Below are positions 7,141 to 13,723 of a stretch of 13,723 nucleotides of DNA, piece by piece. The stretch is from NCBI GenBank assembly GCA_025455665.1, contig JALOMC010000091.1, positions 1 to 13,723 on the forward strand, given 5' to 3'. How positions within the stretch are numbered: the stretch's first letter is position 1; each line of letters opens with the position of its first letter. Below the pieces are notes generated by a model that saw nothing but the letters and a program-made list of their open reading frames with translations, did not search any database and was not told the DNA's origin. The position numbers were made by a program, and so were the translations under genes. The stretch is from Chitinophagaceae bacterium (GTDB lineage Bacteria > Bacteroidota > Bacteroidia > Chitinophagales > Chitinophagaceae).

Positions 7141-7887
7141 ATGGAAGATTTGCTTCAGCAAATAGACAAGGAACGCCTGCCCCGCCATATTGCCATTATT
7201 ATGGATGGCAACGGCCGTTGGGCGCAGGAGCAGGGGCAAGATCGGCTGTTTGGCCATTTTCACGGGGTAGAAAGCGTACGCAATATAGTGGAGGGCTGTG
7301 CCGAGCTGGGCGTAGAATACCTGACGCTGTATGCCTTTAGTACCGAAAACTGGGACCGGCCCGAGTACGAGGTAAACGGCCTGATGGAGCTGCTGGTAGA
7401 CACCATTCGCAAAGAAACCGAGACCCTGAACCGCAATAACATAAAGCTGCATGTAATAGGCGACCGCCGCATGCTGAGCGAGGCCGTGAATGCCGAACTG
7501 AACGAAAGCCTGGAAATGACCGCTGCCAATACCGGCCTGAACCTGATAATGGCCCTGAGCTACAGCGGCCGCTGGGAGCTGGTAAATGCCGTACGCAATA
7601 TAGCCGCCGACGTGGCCGCCGGCAAGCTGGAGGCCGGCAAGGTAGACCAGGCCACCCTGCAGCAGTATTTGTGGACGAGCCATTTTCCCGACCCTGAACT
7701 CATGATTCGTACCTCGGGCGAGTACCGCATCAGCAATTTTTTGCTGTTTCAGCTGGCCTATGCCGAGCTATATTTTACCAATACCCGCTGGCCCGATTTT
7801 CGAAAAAAGCACCTGTACGAGGCCATCCTCGACTTTCAGCAGCGGGAGCGCCGGTTTGGCAAAACCAGTGCACAGATCAGCGGCTGA
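7141..7887 (+). CDS. uppS: Undecaprenyl diphosphate synthase (isoprenyl transferase)
   Basis: This 248-aa protein adds isopentenyl diphosphate units in cis to farnesyl diphosphate, making the C55 lipid that carries peptidoglycan and surface-polysaccharide units. It is cytosolic and membrane-associated. All family signatures are present: IAIIMDGNGRWA with the catalytic Asp at residue 22, the GHxxG block (FGHFHGVESVRN), LYAFSTENWDRP, and the C-terminal RTSGEYRISNFLLFQLAYAELYF containing the diphosphate- and Mg2+-binding residues. Length is normal. The ATG at 7141 places MDGNGRWA at the usual distance from the start; the frame is open further upstream but that sequence is not family-like. bamA follows after 137 nt, an order commonly seen in Bacteroidota. 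Confidence 0.97.
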   Translation: MEDLLQQIDKERLPRHIAIIMDGNGRWAQEQGQDRLFGHFHGVESVRNIVEGCAELGVEYLTLYAFSTENWDRPEYEVNGLMELLVDTIRKETETLNRNNIKLHVIGDRRMLSEAVNAELNESLEMTAANTGLNLIMALSYSGRWELVNAVRNIAADVAAGKLEAGKVDQATLQQYLWTSHFPDPELMIRTSGEYRISNFLLFQLAYAELYFTNTRWPDFRKKHLYEAILDFQQRERRFGKTSAQISG

Positions 7888-7891
7888 CAAT

Positions 7892-7914
7892 AGGCCGAAA
7901 AGCCCGTTTGGCCT
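7892..7914 (+). terminator. Weak hairpin after uppS
   Basis: AGGCC (7892-7896) plus AAA (7898-7900) pairs with TTT (7907-7909) plus GGCCT (7910-7914), with one bulged G and a 6-nt loop. Only a short T run follows (CCTTTG), so at most it is a partial terminator or attenuator. It overlaps the proposed bamA -33 element. Confidence 0.3.
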
Positions 7915-7935
7915 GCCTTTGAGCCCCTACCTTTG
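7907..7935 (+). promoter_or_regulatory. Bacteroidota promoter before bamA
   Basis: TTTG at 7907-7910 and TACCTTTG at 7928-7935 are 17 bp apart and fit the -33/-7 pattern of the Bacteroidota primary sigma factor. The -7 element ends 89 nt before the bamA ATG, so the transcript would have a leader of about 80 nt. This gives bamA and the ompH genes a promoter separate from uppS. Confidence 0.5.
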
Positions 7936-8024
7936 CGCCGGCCATTTAACAAACACTTACCAGCAAAGCCAGTAATTTGCCGCCCTGCCTTGTGGCCACA
8001 AACCAACAGAAACAACAACTTTTC

Positions 8025-10757
8025 ATGTCTTTTCGAATGTTCCGCCACTGTGTATTGGCTGCTTGGATGCTGCTGGGTGGGGCGGTAGTGGCACATGCCC
8101 AGGATACCACCGCCACCTCGGTAGACCCCGAGCTGGAAAACATCTTTAACCAGAAAATACCCAAGGAATACATTGTAGCCTCGGTAAAAGTGACGGGCAA
8201 CAAGTATTTCGATCAGCAGCTGCTGCTATCAATAGCCAACCTGAATGTGGGCGACAAAATGATGTTGCCCGGTGGCGACAATTTTGCCAAAACCATCAAC
8301 CTGCTGTGGACGCAGAATTATTTCAGCAACGTAGCCATTTATATACTGCGGCTGGAAAAGCCCAATAAGCTGCACCTGGAAATAGAAGTACAGGAGCGAC
8401 CCCGGCTTCAGAAATTCACGTTTACCGGGGTAAAAAAGGGCGATATAGAAGAACTGCAAACCAAATCGGGCCTTGTATCGGGGCGCATCATCACCGAGCA
8501 TAGCAAGCAGCTGGCCATTGATGCGGCGGTGAAATATTACCGCGAAAAGGGCTTCAGAAATGTGAGCGTGGGCATTCAGGAAATACCCAGCAAAACAGTG
8601 CCCAATGCCGCCGATCTCGTTTTCAATGTGGACCGGGGTACCAAAGTAAAGGTGGGCGACATTTTTGTGGGGGGCAATACAGAAGTGGCCGATCTGAAGA
8701 TCAAGCGCCAGATGAAGGGAACCAAAGAAATGACCCGCATTACGCTGTTTCCCATTAAAGACACACCGATACTGGTGCCGCTGAAGCCCGCCAGCGTCGA
8801 CCGTATTTTGGAGCAGCAGGGCTTTTTGCAGCCCACGGTGGTTAAAAACAGCCTCGACCAGTATTTCAGGTTCAAGCTTTTCAGCAGTGCCAAGTTCAAC
8901 GAGCAGAAGTATACCGAAGACAAGGAAAAAGTATTGGACTACTACAACACCCTCGGCTTCAGAGATGCCCGTATAGTGAAGGACACTACCTACATGAAGA
9001 ACGGCCACCTGGATGTGGAGCTGATGATGAGCGAAGGCCGCCGCTACTATTTTGGTAAAATGACCTTCAGGGGCAATACCAAATACTCCGACTCCATTTT
9101 GCAGGTGCTCATGAACATTAAGCGGGGCGATATTTATAACAAAGAGACGCTGGACAAAGCACTGGGCAAGCAGCTGAGTGCCGATGGAAGCGCCGACATC
9201 AGCGCCCTGTACATGGATGATGGCTACTTGTTCTTCAGAGCCGAAGCCAACGAAACATCGGTGTACAACGATACTATTGACCACGAAATAAGACTTTTTG
9301 AAGGGCCACAGGCTACTATCAAAAACATCCATATTTCGGGCAATGAAAAGACGAAGGAATATGTGATACGCCGCGAACTGCGCACCATTCCCGGCGAAAA
9401 GTTCAGCCGGCAAGATCTGATACGCAGCAACCGTGAAATAGCCAACCTGAACTATTTCAACCAGGAAAACATTGGCATCAACCCGGTGCCCGACATGAAT
9501 GATGGCACGGTAGACATAAACTACAGCGTAGAAGAGAAAAGCAGCGACCAACTGGAACTGAGCGCCGGCTGGGGCGGTGGCATTGGCCTTACCGGCACCC
9601 TCGGTGTTACGTTCAACAACTTTTCTATCCGAAACATTTTTAAAAAGGAAACCTGGGACCCGCTGCCCAGTGGCGATGGACAAAAGCTAAGCCTGCGCCT
9701 GCAGAGCAATGGCCGTGCATTCCGTAGCTACAACTTTAGCTTTACTGAGCCGTGGTTGGGTGGTAAAAAGCGCAATGCATTCACCGTCAGCGTTTTTGAT
9801 ACCAAGTTTTCAAACGCCTTCAACCCGCTTACCCGCCAGTTTGAGCGAAATCCTTCCAGCTTTATTCGTACCACCGGTGCCACGGTATCGTTGGGCAGGC
9901 AGCTCAAATGGCCCGATGACTTTTTTAGCCTCAGTACGGCCATCAGCTACACCCGCTACCAGCTGCAAAACTACCCCAACTTTTTCCCGGGCCTTAGCAA
10001 TGGGGTGAGCAATAACCTCAACATCAGGTTTGCGCTGCAGCGTAGCAGCATCGACCAACCTTTGTTTCCCCGCAGCGGTTCAAACTTTTTGGCCAGTGTG
10101 GCCCTTACGCCGCCATGGAGCCTGCTGGGTGGTAAAAAAACATTTGATTCGCCAGAAGAGCGGTACCGCCTGATAGAATATCATAAGTGGCGCTTTACCG
10201 GCGAGTGGTATGTACCGCTAAGTCGCCCCCACGGTGCCGAAAAAAATAAACAACTGGTGCTGAAACTGGCGGCCAAGTACGGCTTTATTGGCCGCTACAA
10301 CAACGATCTGGAGATTTCGCCCTTCGAACGCTTTCAGGTGGGCGATGCCGGCCTCACCAACCAGTTTGCCCTCATTGGCTTTGATGTGATAGCACACCGC
10401 GGCTACCCGGTGTACCAAACCAGTGACCCCAAGGTAAACCCCGACCAGCAGGGTGCCAGCCAGTATTTTACCATTTTTAATAAGTACACTGCCGAAATAC
10501 GTTACCCGCTCAGCCTCAACCCCAGCTCTACCATATTTGCCTTGGGCTTTATGGAGGCAGCCAATGGCTGGTACGATATCAAAGATTACAACCCGTTCAG
10601 ACTGCGCCGCAGTGTGGGCCTGGGCATGCGCTTTTTCTTGCCCATGTTTGGCTTGCTCGGTTTCGACTATGGCATTGGCCTCGACCGCCTGCAGCCGGGC
10701 AATGGCCTGCGTGATGCCACCCGCTTCACCTTCATGCTGGGCTTCGAGCCTGATTAA
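8025..10757 (+). CDS. bamA: Outer membrane protein assembly factor BamA
   Basis: This 910-aa Omp85-family protein folds and inserts beta-barrel proteins into the outer membrane. The ATG at 8025 opens a signal peptide ending near VVAHAQ; the frame is also open to a TTG at 7977, which would bury the signal and is rejected. Residues ~45-490 form a series of POTRA domains, visible through repeated motifs such as VASVKVTGNKYF, FTFTGVKKGD, VGDIFVGGNTEV, GKMTFRGNTKYSD and IKNIHISGNEKT. A region between POTRA 3 and 4 (around KEMTRITLFPIKD) is longer than in E. coli, as I recall for Bacteroidota BamA. From ~residue 500 comes the surface-antigen barrel. The conserved loop-6 motif appears as HRGYP near residue 790. 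The Skp-like chaperone genes follow directly. A long open frame on the opposite strand (8229-9683) is a shadow. Confidence 0.96.
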   Translation: MSFRMFRHCVLAAWMLLGGAVVAHAQDTTATSVDPELENIFNQKIPKEYIVASVKVTGNKYFDQQLLLSIANLNVGDKMMLPGGDNFAKTINLLWTQNYFSNVAIYILRLEKPNKLHLEIEVQERPRLQKFTFTGVKKGDIEELQTKSGLVSGRIITEHSKQLAIDAAVKYYREKGFRNVSVGIQEIPSKTVPNAADLVFNVDRGTKVKVGDIFVGGNTEVADLKIKRQMKGTKEMTRITLFPIKDTPILVPLKPASVDRILEQQGFLQPTVVKNSLDQYFRFKLFSSAKFNEQKYTEDKEKVLDYYNTLGFRDARIVKDTTYMKNGHLDVELMMSEGRRYYFGKMTFRGNTKYSDSILQVLMNIKRGDIYNKETLDKALGKQLSADGSADISALYMDDGYLFFRAEANETSVYNDTIDHEIRLFEGPQATIKNIHISGNEKTKEYVIRRELRTIPGEKFSRQDLIRSNREIANLNYFNQENIGINPVPDMNDGTVDINYSVEEKSSDQLELSAGWGGGIGLTGTLGVTFNNFSIRNIFKKETWDPLPSGDGQKLSLRLQSNGRAFRSYNFSFTEPWLGGKKRNAFTVSVFDTKFSNAFNPLTRQFERNPSSFIRTTGATVSLGRQLKWPDDFFSLSTAISYTRYQLQNYPNFFPGLSNGVSNNLNIRFALQRSSIDQPLFPRSGSNFLASVALTPPWSLLGGKKTFDSPEERYRLIEYHKWRFTGEWYVPLSRPHGAEKNKQLVLKLAAKYGFIGRYNNDLEISPFERFQVGDAGLTNQFALIGFDVIAHRGYPVYQTSDPKVNPDQQGASQYFTIFNKYTAEIRYPLSLNPSSTIFALGFMEAANGWYDIKDYNPFRLRRSVGLGMRFFLPMFGLLGFDYGIGLDRLQPGNGLRDATRFTFMLGFEPD

Positions 10758-10866
10758 TGAAAGGCCAGCATTAACGGATTGCTAACCACCGCCTTTGGCA
10801 CTGGTACGTACTACACACACCAGGCCGCCAAAAACAGCGAGGCCTTAACAAGGCGTTTGGCAGCCA

Positions 10867-10895
10867 TTGGCTACATTCATGCTTGCTAAAATTTG
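10867..10895 (+). promoter_or_regulatory. Possible promoter before ompH1
   Basis: TTG at 10867-10869 is followed 17 bp later by TAAAATTTG (10887-10895), which resembles the -7 consensus with one extra base. It ends only 3 nt before the ATG, so the message would be leaderless. Expression by readthrough from bamA, 141 nt upstream, is also possible. Confidence 0.3.
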
Positions 10896-10898
10896 CGT

Positions 10899-11417
10899 AT
10901 GAAACAACTTTCTCTCTTGTTGCTGGCACTAGTGGCCACCGGCCTGTCGGCAGTAGCACAGCGCTATGCCATTATCGATACCCGGTACATTCTTGAAAAA
11001 ATGCCTGAGTACACCGAAGCCAAGAAAAAGCTGGATGCCACGGCCAATATGTGGCAAAAGGAAATAGATAACAAGCAGGTGGAACTGGACAAAATGTACC
11101 GCGACTTTGAGGCAGAAAAAGTGATGCTGACGCCCGAGCTGGTGAAGAAGCGGGAAGACGAACTGTTTAACAAAGAGAAGGAAGTACGCGACCTGCAGAA
11201 AAAGCGTTTTGGATTCGAAGGCGACCTCTTTGCCGAACGCCAGAAGCTGATAAAGCCGATACAGGACAAGGTGTATACTGCTGTGCAGAAGCTGGCTGTG
11301 GCCCGCTCCTACGACTTTATCCTCGATAAAAGTGAGGGCATTACCGTTATATTTGCCGACCCCAAACTGGACAAAAGCGAAGATGTGCTCCGCGAATTGG
11401 GCATCCGCTCCAACTAA
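10899..11417 (+). CDS. OmpH/Skp family periplasmic chaperone (first copy)
   Basis: This 172-aa protein belongs to the OmpH/Skp family, which holds unfolded outer-membrane proteins in the periplasm on their way to BamA. The signal peptide is MKQLSLLLLALVATGLSAVAQ; mature protein begins RYAIIDTRYILEKMPEYTEAKKKLD, the typical family start. A long charged coiled coil follows (about residues 40-130, rich in Lys, Glu, Gln), forming the tentacle. The end, YDFILDKSEGITVIFADPKLDKSEDVL, completes the small beta body. The ATG at 10899 is chosen for its signal peptide. It sits downstream of bamA as expected for its partner role, and is followed immediately by a second homologue. Length is normal. Confidence 0.92.
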   Translation: MKQLSLLLLALVATGLSAVAQRYAIIDTRYILEKMPEYTEAKKKLDATANMWQKEIDNKQVELDKMYRDFEAEKVMLTPELVKKREDELFNKEKEVRDLQKKRFGFEGDLFAERQKLIKPIQDKVYTAVQKLAVARSYDFILDKSEGITVIFADPKLDKSEDVLRELGIRSN

Positions 11418-11461
11418 TGGGTCCAACCATTCATACATCAACTAAAAAAACGACCAAGCAA

Positions 11462-12043
11462 ATGAAAAAGCTGATGATGGCAGTTGTTGCCATCCTGGGG
11501 CTGGCTAGTGCAGCAAATAGCCAGACCGCGCCAAACAAGTTTGGCTACTTCGATCTGGAGTCTGTACTGGGCCTGATGCCGGGTGTAGAGAAAATTGACT
11601 CGCTGGTAGACAAATTTCAACGTGACTCACTGGATACCGAATACCAGGAAAGCCTGACCGTGCTGAACTATGAAGACAGCGTACTGAAAGCAGACAGCGG
11701 AAAGATACCTGCCAGCTACTACAAGCAGCGGATGCAAGAGCAGGCACAACGTTTTTACAAACTACAAAACTGGCAACAGTACAGCCAGCAGGTACTGCAG
11801 GCCAAGCAGCAAGAGCTGATGCAGCCCTATTTGGCCAAGGTGTTTGAAGCGCTGCAGGCAGTAATAACTGAAGGCAAGTACACCTACGTGTTTAAAAGGG
11901 AAACGCTGTGGCAGGCTCCTCCCGCCGATAACCTGGTAATACCAGTAGCCAAAAAGTTAGGCTTGAAGCTGCCGCCCGAACTAGGCGGGCAGCCCGATAA
12001 GCCGGCTCCTAAGCCAGCCGCTGGCGGCCGCCCCAATAACTAA
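11462..12043 (+). CDS. OmpH/Skp family periplasmic chaperone (second copy)
   Basis: This 193-aa OmpH/Skp homologue has a signal peptide MKKLMMAVVAILGLASAANSQ, then KFGYFDLESVLGLMPGVEKID, the family start, a charged coiled-coil stretch (about residues 45-125), and YTYVFKRETLWQAPPADNLV near the end. It is more divergent than the first copy and carries a Pro/Gly/Lys-rich tail (about 20 residues) missing there, probably disordered. The ATG at 11462 is chosen because it opens the signal peptide. An in-frame ATG at 11417 overlaps the stop of ompH1 (TAATG) and would add 15 polar residues before the signal; it could serve translational coupling but is less likely as the start. It lies last in the bamA block and ends at a strong terminator. 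Two paralogues may form mixed trimers (inference). Confidence 0.88.
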   Translation: MKKLMMAVVAILGLASAANSQTAPNKFGYFDLESVLGLMPGVEKIDSLVDKFQRDSLDTEYQESLTVLNYEDSVLKADSGKIPASYYKQRMQEQAQRFYKLQNWQQYSQQVLQAKQQELMQPYLAKVFEALQAVITEGKYTYVFKRETLWQAPPADNLVIPVAKKLGLKLPPELGGQPDKPAPKPAAGGRPNN

Positions 12044-12052
12044 GCCAATAAG

Positions 12053-12069
12053 GCTATCAACATGATAGC
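12053..12069 (+). other. Small hairpin past ompH2
   Basis: GCTATC (12053-12058) pairs with GATAGC (12064-12069) around AACAT. No T tract follows. It sits just before the main terminator and may only protect the 3' end of the transcript. Confidence 0.25.
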
Positions 12070-12082
12070 TGTGCATACGACA

Positions 12083-12120
12083 AGCGCCGAACACGAGTAG
12101 TGTTCGGCGCTGTTGTTTTT
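12083..12120 (+). terminator. Rho-independent terminator of the bamA-ompH block
   Basis: AGCGCCGAACAC (12083-12094) pairs perfectly with GTGTTCGGCGCT (12100-12111) around the 5-nt loop GAGTA, then GTTGTTTTT follows. This is the strongest hairpin terminator in the window. The minus side has no T tract, so it does not obviously stop the convergent L,D-transpeptidase transcript. Confidence 0.9.
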
Positions 12121-12141
12121 GGGTAATGTTGAGCCCCTCGG

Positions 12142-12657
12142 TTAGTAACGAATAACAACCGGTGTGCCTACGCCTACCAGGCTGTACAGCTCGTTCAGGT
12201 CTTCGTTTTTCAGACTGATGCAGCCTAGTGTCCAGGGTTGCATCAGGTCCACCGCCCAATCTTCGCGGGGCCAGGTGCCGTGTATCCCAATGTCGCCTCC
12301 TATTTTGGCATGGGCAGGTATCATGCCGGCCGCCTTGCGCTGCTGAAACTTGTCGTAGTCGGCCTTGGTCGGGTAATCAATGCGCAAAAACTTGTTCCAT
12401 TTGTTGTGTGGGTACATGCTTTTTATTTTGAAGCGGCCCTCAGGTGTGCGGCGGTCGCCCTGGTACAACTTGTCGCTCAGGTCTTTGCTGCCAAAGGTGC
12501 AAGGCCATTCTACCAGCCAATCTACGGCATCGTACAGGCGCACAGTATGATCGCTTTTGTCTATCAGCAAGTAGTAGCTGCTTTTGGTAGAGGCTGGGCG
12601 CAGGCTTAGCAAGGCAAGGGCGCTGATGCAAAGCACCAGGAGGCTGACACGGGGCAT
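12142..12657 (-). CDS. Secreted L,D-transpeptidase (YkuD family)
   Basis: This 171-aa protein has an N-terminal signal or anchor (MPRVSLLVLCISALALLSL) and then a YkuD domain: YYLLIDKSDHTVRLYD, GDRRTPEGRFKIKS, IGIHGTWPREDW, and WTLGCISLKNEDLNELY. The catalytic cysteine is C146 within TLGCISL and the paired histidine is H126. YkuD enzymes form L,D (3-3) cross-links in peptidoglycan or attach proteins to it, in the periplasm. Length suits a single-domain member with no LysM or peptidoglycan-binding module, so substrate choice is unknown. The ATG at 12657 is preferred; a GTG at 12663 would add two residues. It converges with ompH2, and its upstream side faces the repeat array about 100 nt away. 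No clear -7 motif was found in that gap. Confidence 0.92.
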   Translation of the reverse strand: MPRVSLLVLCISALALLSLRPASTKSSYYLLIDKSDHTVRLYDAVDWLVEWPCTFGSKDLSDKLYQGDRRTPEGRFKIKSMYPHNKWNKFLRIDYPTKADYDKFQQRKAAGMIPAHAKIGGDIGIHGTWPREDWAVDLMQPWTLGCISLKNEDLNELYSLVGVGTPVVIRY

Positions 12658-12729
12658 ACTCACAATGATTTGCCTGCTAAACGAGCGGTGCAGTAGCCAA
12701 CTGTTGCGGCAGGCTGCGCATTAACGCAA

Positions 12730-12740
12730 GTTTGGCAAAC
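12730..12740. promoter_or_regulatory. Short inverted repeat upstream of the L,D-transpeptidase
   Basis: GTTTG, G, CAAAC forms an 11-bp inverted repeat 73 bp upstream of the transpeptidase start, in the 100-bp gap before the repeat array. It could be an operator, but a motif this short can arise by chance. Confidence 0.2.
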
Positions 12741-12757
12741 GCCATGCAGCAAAAGAG

Positions 12758-13138
12758 CAGTTGGCAGTTTACAGTGGGCAGTTGGCAGGGGTGGCTGCGA
12801 AAAGCCTGTTGTATGTGCATTCAAAAAATCAGTGGGCAGTCCACAGTGGGCAGTTAGCAGGAGTGGCTGCGAAAAGCCTGTTGGTTTTTCTTTCAAAAAA
12901 AATCAGCGCCAATCCGCTTATCCGTGAATATCCGTGTCCCAAAAAATCAGTTGGCAGTCCACAGTGGGCAGTTAGCAGGAGTGGCTGCGAAAAGCCTGTT
13001 GCGTGTGCATTCAAAAAATCAGTGGGCAGTCCACAGTGGGCAGTTAGCAGGGTGCGTTGCGAAAAGCCTGTTGGTTTTTCTTTCAAAAAAAATCAGCGCC
13101 AATCCGCTCATCCGTGAACATCCGTGTCCCCAAAAAAT
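12758..13138. repeat. Two copies of a 190-bp higher-order repeat
   Basis: Units 1+2 (12758-12947) and units 3+4 (12948-13138) each consist of a 72-bp short unit (A-B-C, with C beginning GYRYGTGCATTC) followed by a 118-bp long unit (A-B-C-D, with C beginning GGTTTTTCTTTC). The copies differ by a few substitutions, plus a swap of the B variant in unit 4 (GGTGCGTTGCG for GAGTGGCTGCG). Confidence 0.85.
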
Positions 13139-13485
13139 CAGTGGGCAGTCCACAGTGGGCAGTTAGCAGGAGTGGCTGCGAAAAGCCTGTTACGTGTGCA
13201 TTCAAAAAATCAGTGTAAATCCGCTTATCCGTGAATATCCGTGTCCCCAAAATCAGTTGGCAGTCCACAGTGGGCAGTTGGCAGGGGTGGCTGCGAAAAG
13301 CCTGTTGGTTTTTCTTTCAAAAAAATCAGCGCCAATCCGCTCATCCGTGAACATCCGTGTCCCCAAAATCAGTTGGCAGTTTACAGTGGGCAGTTGGCAG
13401 GGTGCGTTGCGAAAAGCCTGTTGGTTTTTCTTTCAAAAAAATCAGCGCCAATCCGCTCATCCGTGAACATCCGTGTCCCCAAAAA
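13139..13485. repeat. Three ~116-bp long repeat units
   Basis: Units 5 (13139-13253), 6 (13254-13369) and 7 (13370-13485) all have the A-B-C-D order with no short unit between them. Unit 5 is a hybrid: it has the short-unit C module but continues into a variant D (CAGTGTAAATCC in place of CAGCGCCAATCC). Unit 7 shares its A sequence with unit 1 and its B variant with unit 4, which points to exchange between units. Confidence 0.8.
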
Positions 13486-13501
13486 CCCGCATCCCAAAAA
13501 A

Positions 13502-13723
13502 TCACTTCCCTTCCTGCTCTTTCCAAAGCTGGTTAAAGGTTTTGGGCGCAAAATCGAGATCGGCGTGCTGCTTTTTCCAGGCGGTAAACAGGCGGTTGAC
13601 CACGCGGTTTTTAAGGCGGCCATTGCCCAGGTTCATCATGGTACGGCTGAGGCTAGCGGTTTTCCAGGCTTTCCAGGCCAGGCGTTCGGCCAGGTTGCTT
13701 TCGCCCTGGCGTACGGCCTCGTG
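13502..13723 (-). CDS. lutB: LutB-like lactate utilisation iron-sulfur protein, C-terminal end (5' truncated)
   Basis: The frame is open from the window edge to a TGA at 13504-13502 and encodes 73 residues, including ERLAWKAWKTASLSRTMMN, GRLKNRVVNRLFTAWKK and a terminal DFAPKTFNQLWKEQEGK. This matches what I recall of the C-terminal (DUF3390-like) end of LutB/LldF proteins, which carry a LUD domain and two 4Fe-4S clusters and act with LutA and LutC to oxidise L-lactate to pyruvate. None of the cluster-binding cysteines fall in this fragment, so the call rests on the tail alone. The codon use resembles the rest of the window. The gene runs toward the repeat array, and its stop codon lies at the edge of the last repeat. 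The rest of the gene, and any lutA or lutC, would lie beyond the window. Confidence 0.65.
   Translation of the reverse strand, partial: HEAVRQGESNLAERLAWKAWKTASLSRTMMNLGNGRLKNRVVNRLFTAWKKQHADLDFAPKTFNQLWKEQEGK

Larger units (their letters stand above)
12758..13504. repeat. Composite intergenic repeat array, seven units
   Basis: About 745 bp of direct repeats fill the gap between the L,D-transpeptidase and lutB. Each unit begins with module A (31 bp: four heptamers of form CAGTKGG or CAGTYYA plus CAG), then module B (22 bp ending GCGAAAAGCCTGTT), then module C (19-21 bp ending in CAAAAAAT). Five units continue into module D (~44 bp), which carries three ATCCG copies (ATCCGCTYATCCGTGAAYAT is its core) and ends CCCCAAAAAAT. 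A modules start at 12758, 12830, 12948, 13020, 13139, 13254 and 13370. D modules lie at 12904-12947, 13094-13138, 13211-13253, 13327-13369 and 13443-13485. A degenerate D tail at 13487-13504 touches the lutB stop. Several frames stay open across the array, but the peptides are only periodic translations of the repeat. Similar heptamer and ATCCGTG repeats are, from memory, dispersed between genes in other bacteria. Confidence 0.92.

Noticed and set aside
8229..9683. Long open frame on the minus strand inside bamA
   Set aside because: Its translation has no recognisable domain, and bamA on the plus strand is unmistakable over the same bases. It arises from codon bias.
11417..11461. ATG at 11417 as the ompH2 start
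   Set aside because: It overlaps the ompH1 stop, but would place 15 polar residues ahead of a complete signal peptide that begins at 11462.
12761..13466. Small proteins encoded by the repeat array on either strand
   Set aside because: The peptides only restate the repeat (patterns like GQLAGVAAKSLL or TAHCGLPTDF) and depend on unit lengths; they have no independent start signals or homology I know.
12758..13485. Array read as CRISPR
   Set aside because: The units are contiguous modules without unique spacers of constant length; the sequences between conserved parts repeat as well. No cas gene is present.

Overview
The window looks like chromosomal DNA from a Bacteroidota bacterium, most likely close to Chitinophagaceae. 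The reasons are a DUF5606 protein, a bamA gene followed by two OmpH/Skp genes just downstream of uppS, Bacteroidota-type promoter motifs (TAnnTTTG) close to start codons, weak or absent Shine-Dalgarno sequences, and secreted proteins with repeated VGIG motifs. This placement is by recognition only; no search was run.

Layout. 1-484: 3' end of a glycine-rich gene that I cannot name. 551-3639: two tandem paralogous secreted proteins of 509 and 517 aa, tail-fibre-like in the body with a beta-rich C-terminal domain. 3649-3994 (minus): a small four-cysteine zinc-ribbon gene that appears broken by a frameshifting deletion near its 3' end. 4169-4507: a short single-stranded DNA-binding protein, followed by a strong intrinsic terminator. 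4630-6429: comB (2-phosphosulfolactate phosphatase family) and mnmH/selU (tRNA 2-selenouridine synthase), 14 nt apart; mnmH is split by a frameshift just before its rhodanese active-site loop. 6495-6983 (minus): a DUF5606 protein with its own terminator at 6428-6466. 7141-12043: the envelope-building block uppS, bamA, ompH1, ompH2, ending in a strong terminator. 12142-12657 (minus): a secreted L,D-transpeptidase. 12758-13504: a composite, non-coding repeat array. 13502-13723 (minus): the 3' end of a gene resembling lutB (lactate utilisation iron-sulfur protein).

How the genes work together. UppS makes the undecaprenyl carrier for peptidoglycan and surface polysaccharide. BamA inserts outer-membrane proteins, and the two OmpH/Skp proteins escort those proteins through the periplasm. 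The L,D-transpeptidase also acts on the wall. ComB and MnmH look co-transcribed but have no obvious shared pathway.

The most unusual items are the array at 12758-13504, built of heptamer, spacer and ATCCG modules in a nested 72/118/190-bp order, and the two apparently frame-disrupted genes. I found no CRISPR array, rRNA, tRNA or transposase. I see no convincing undescribed multi-gene system; the array is the best candidate for something not yet well described.
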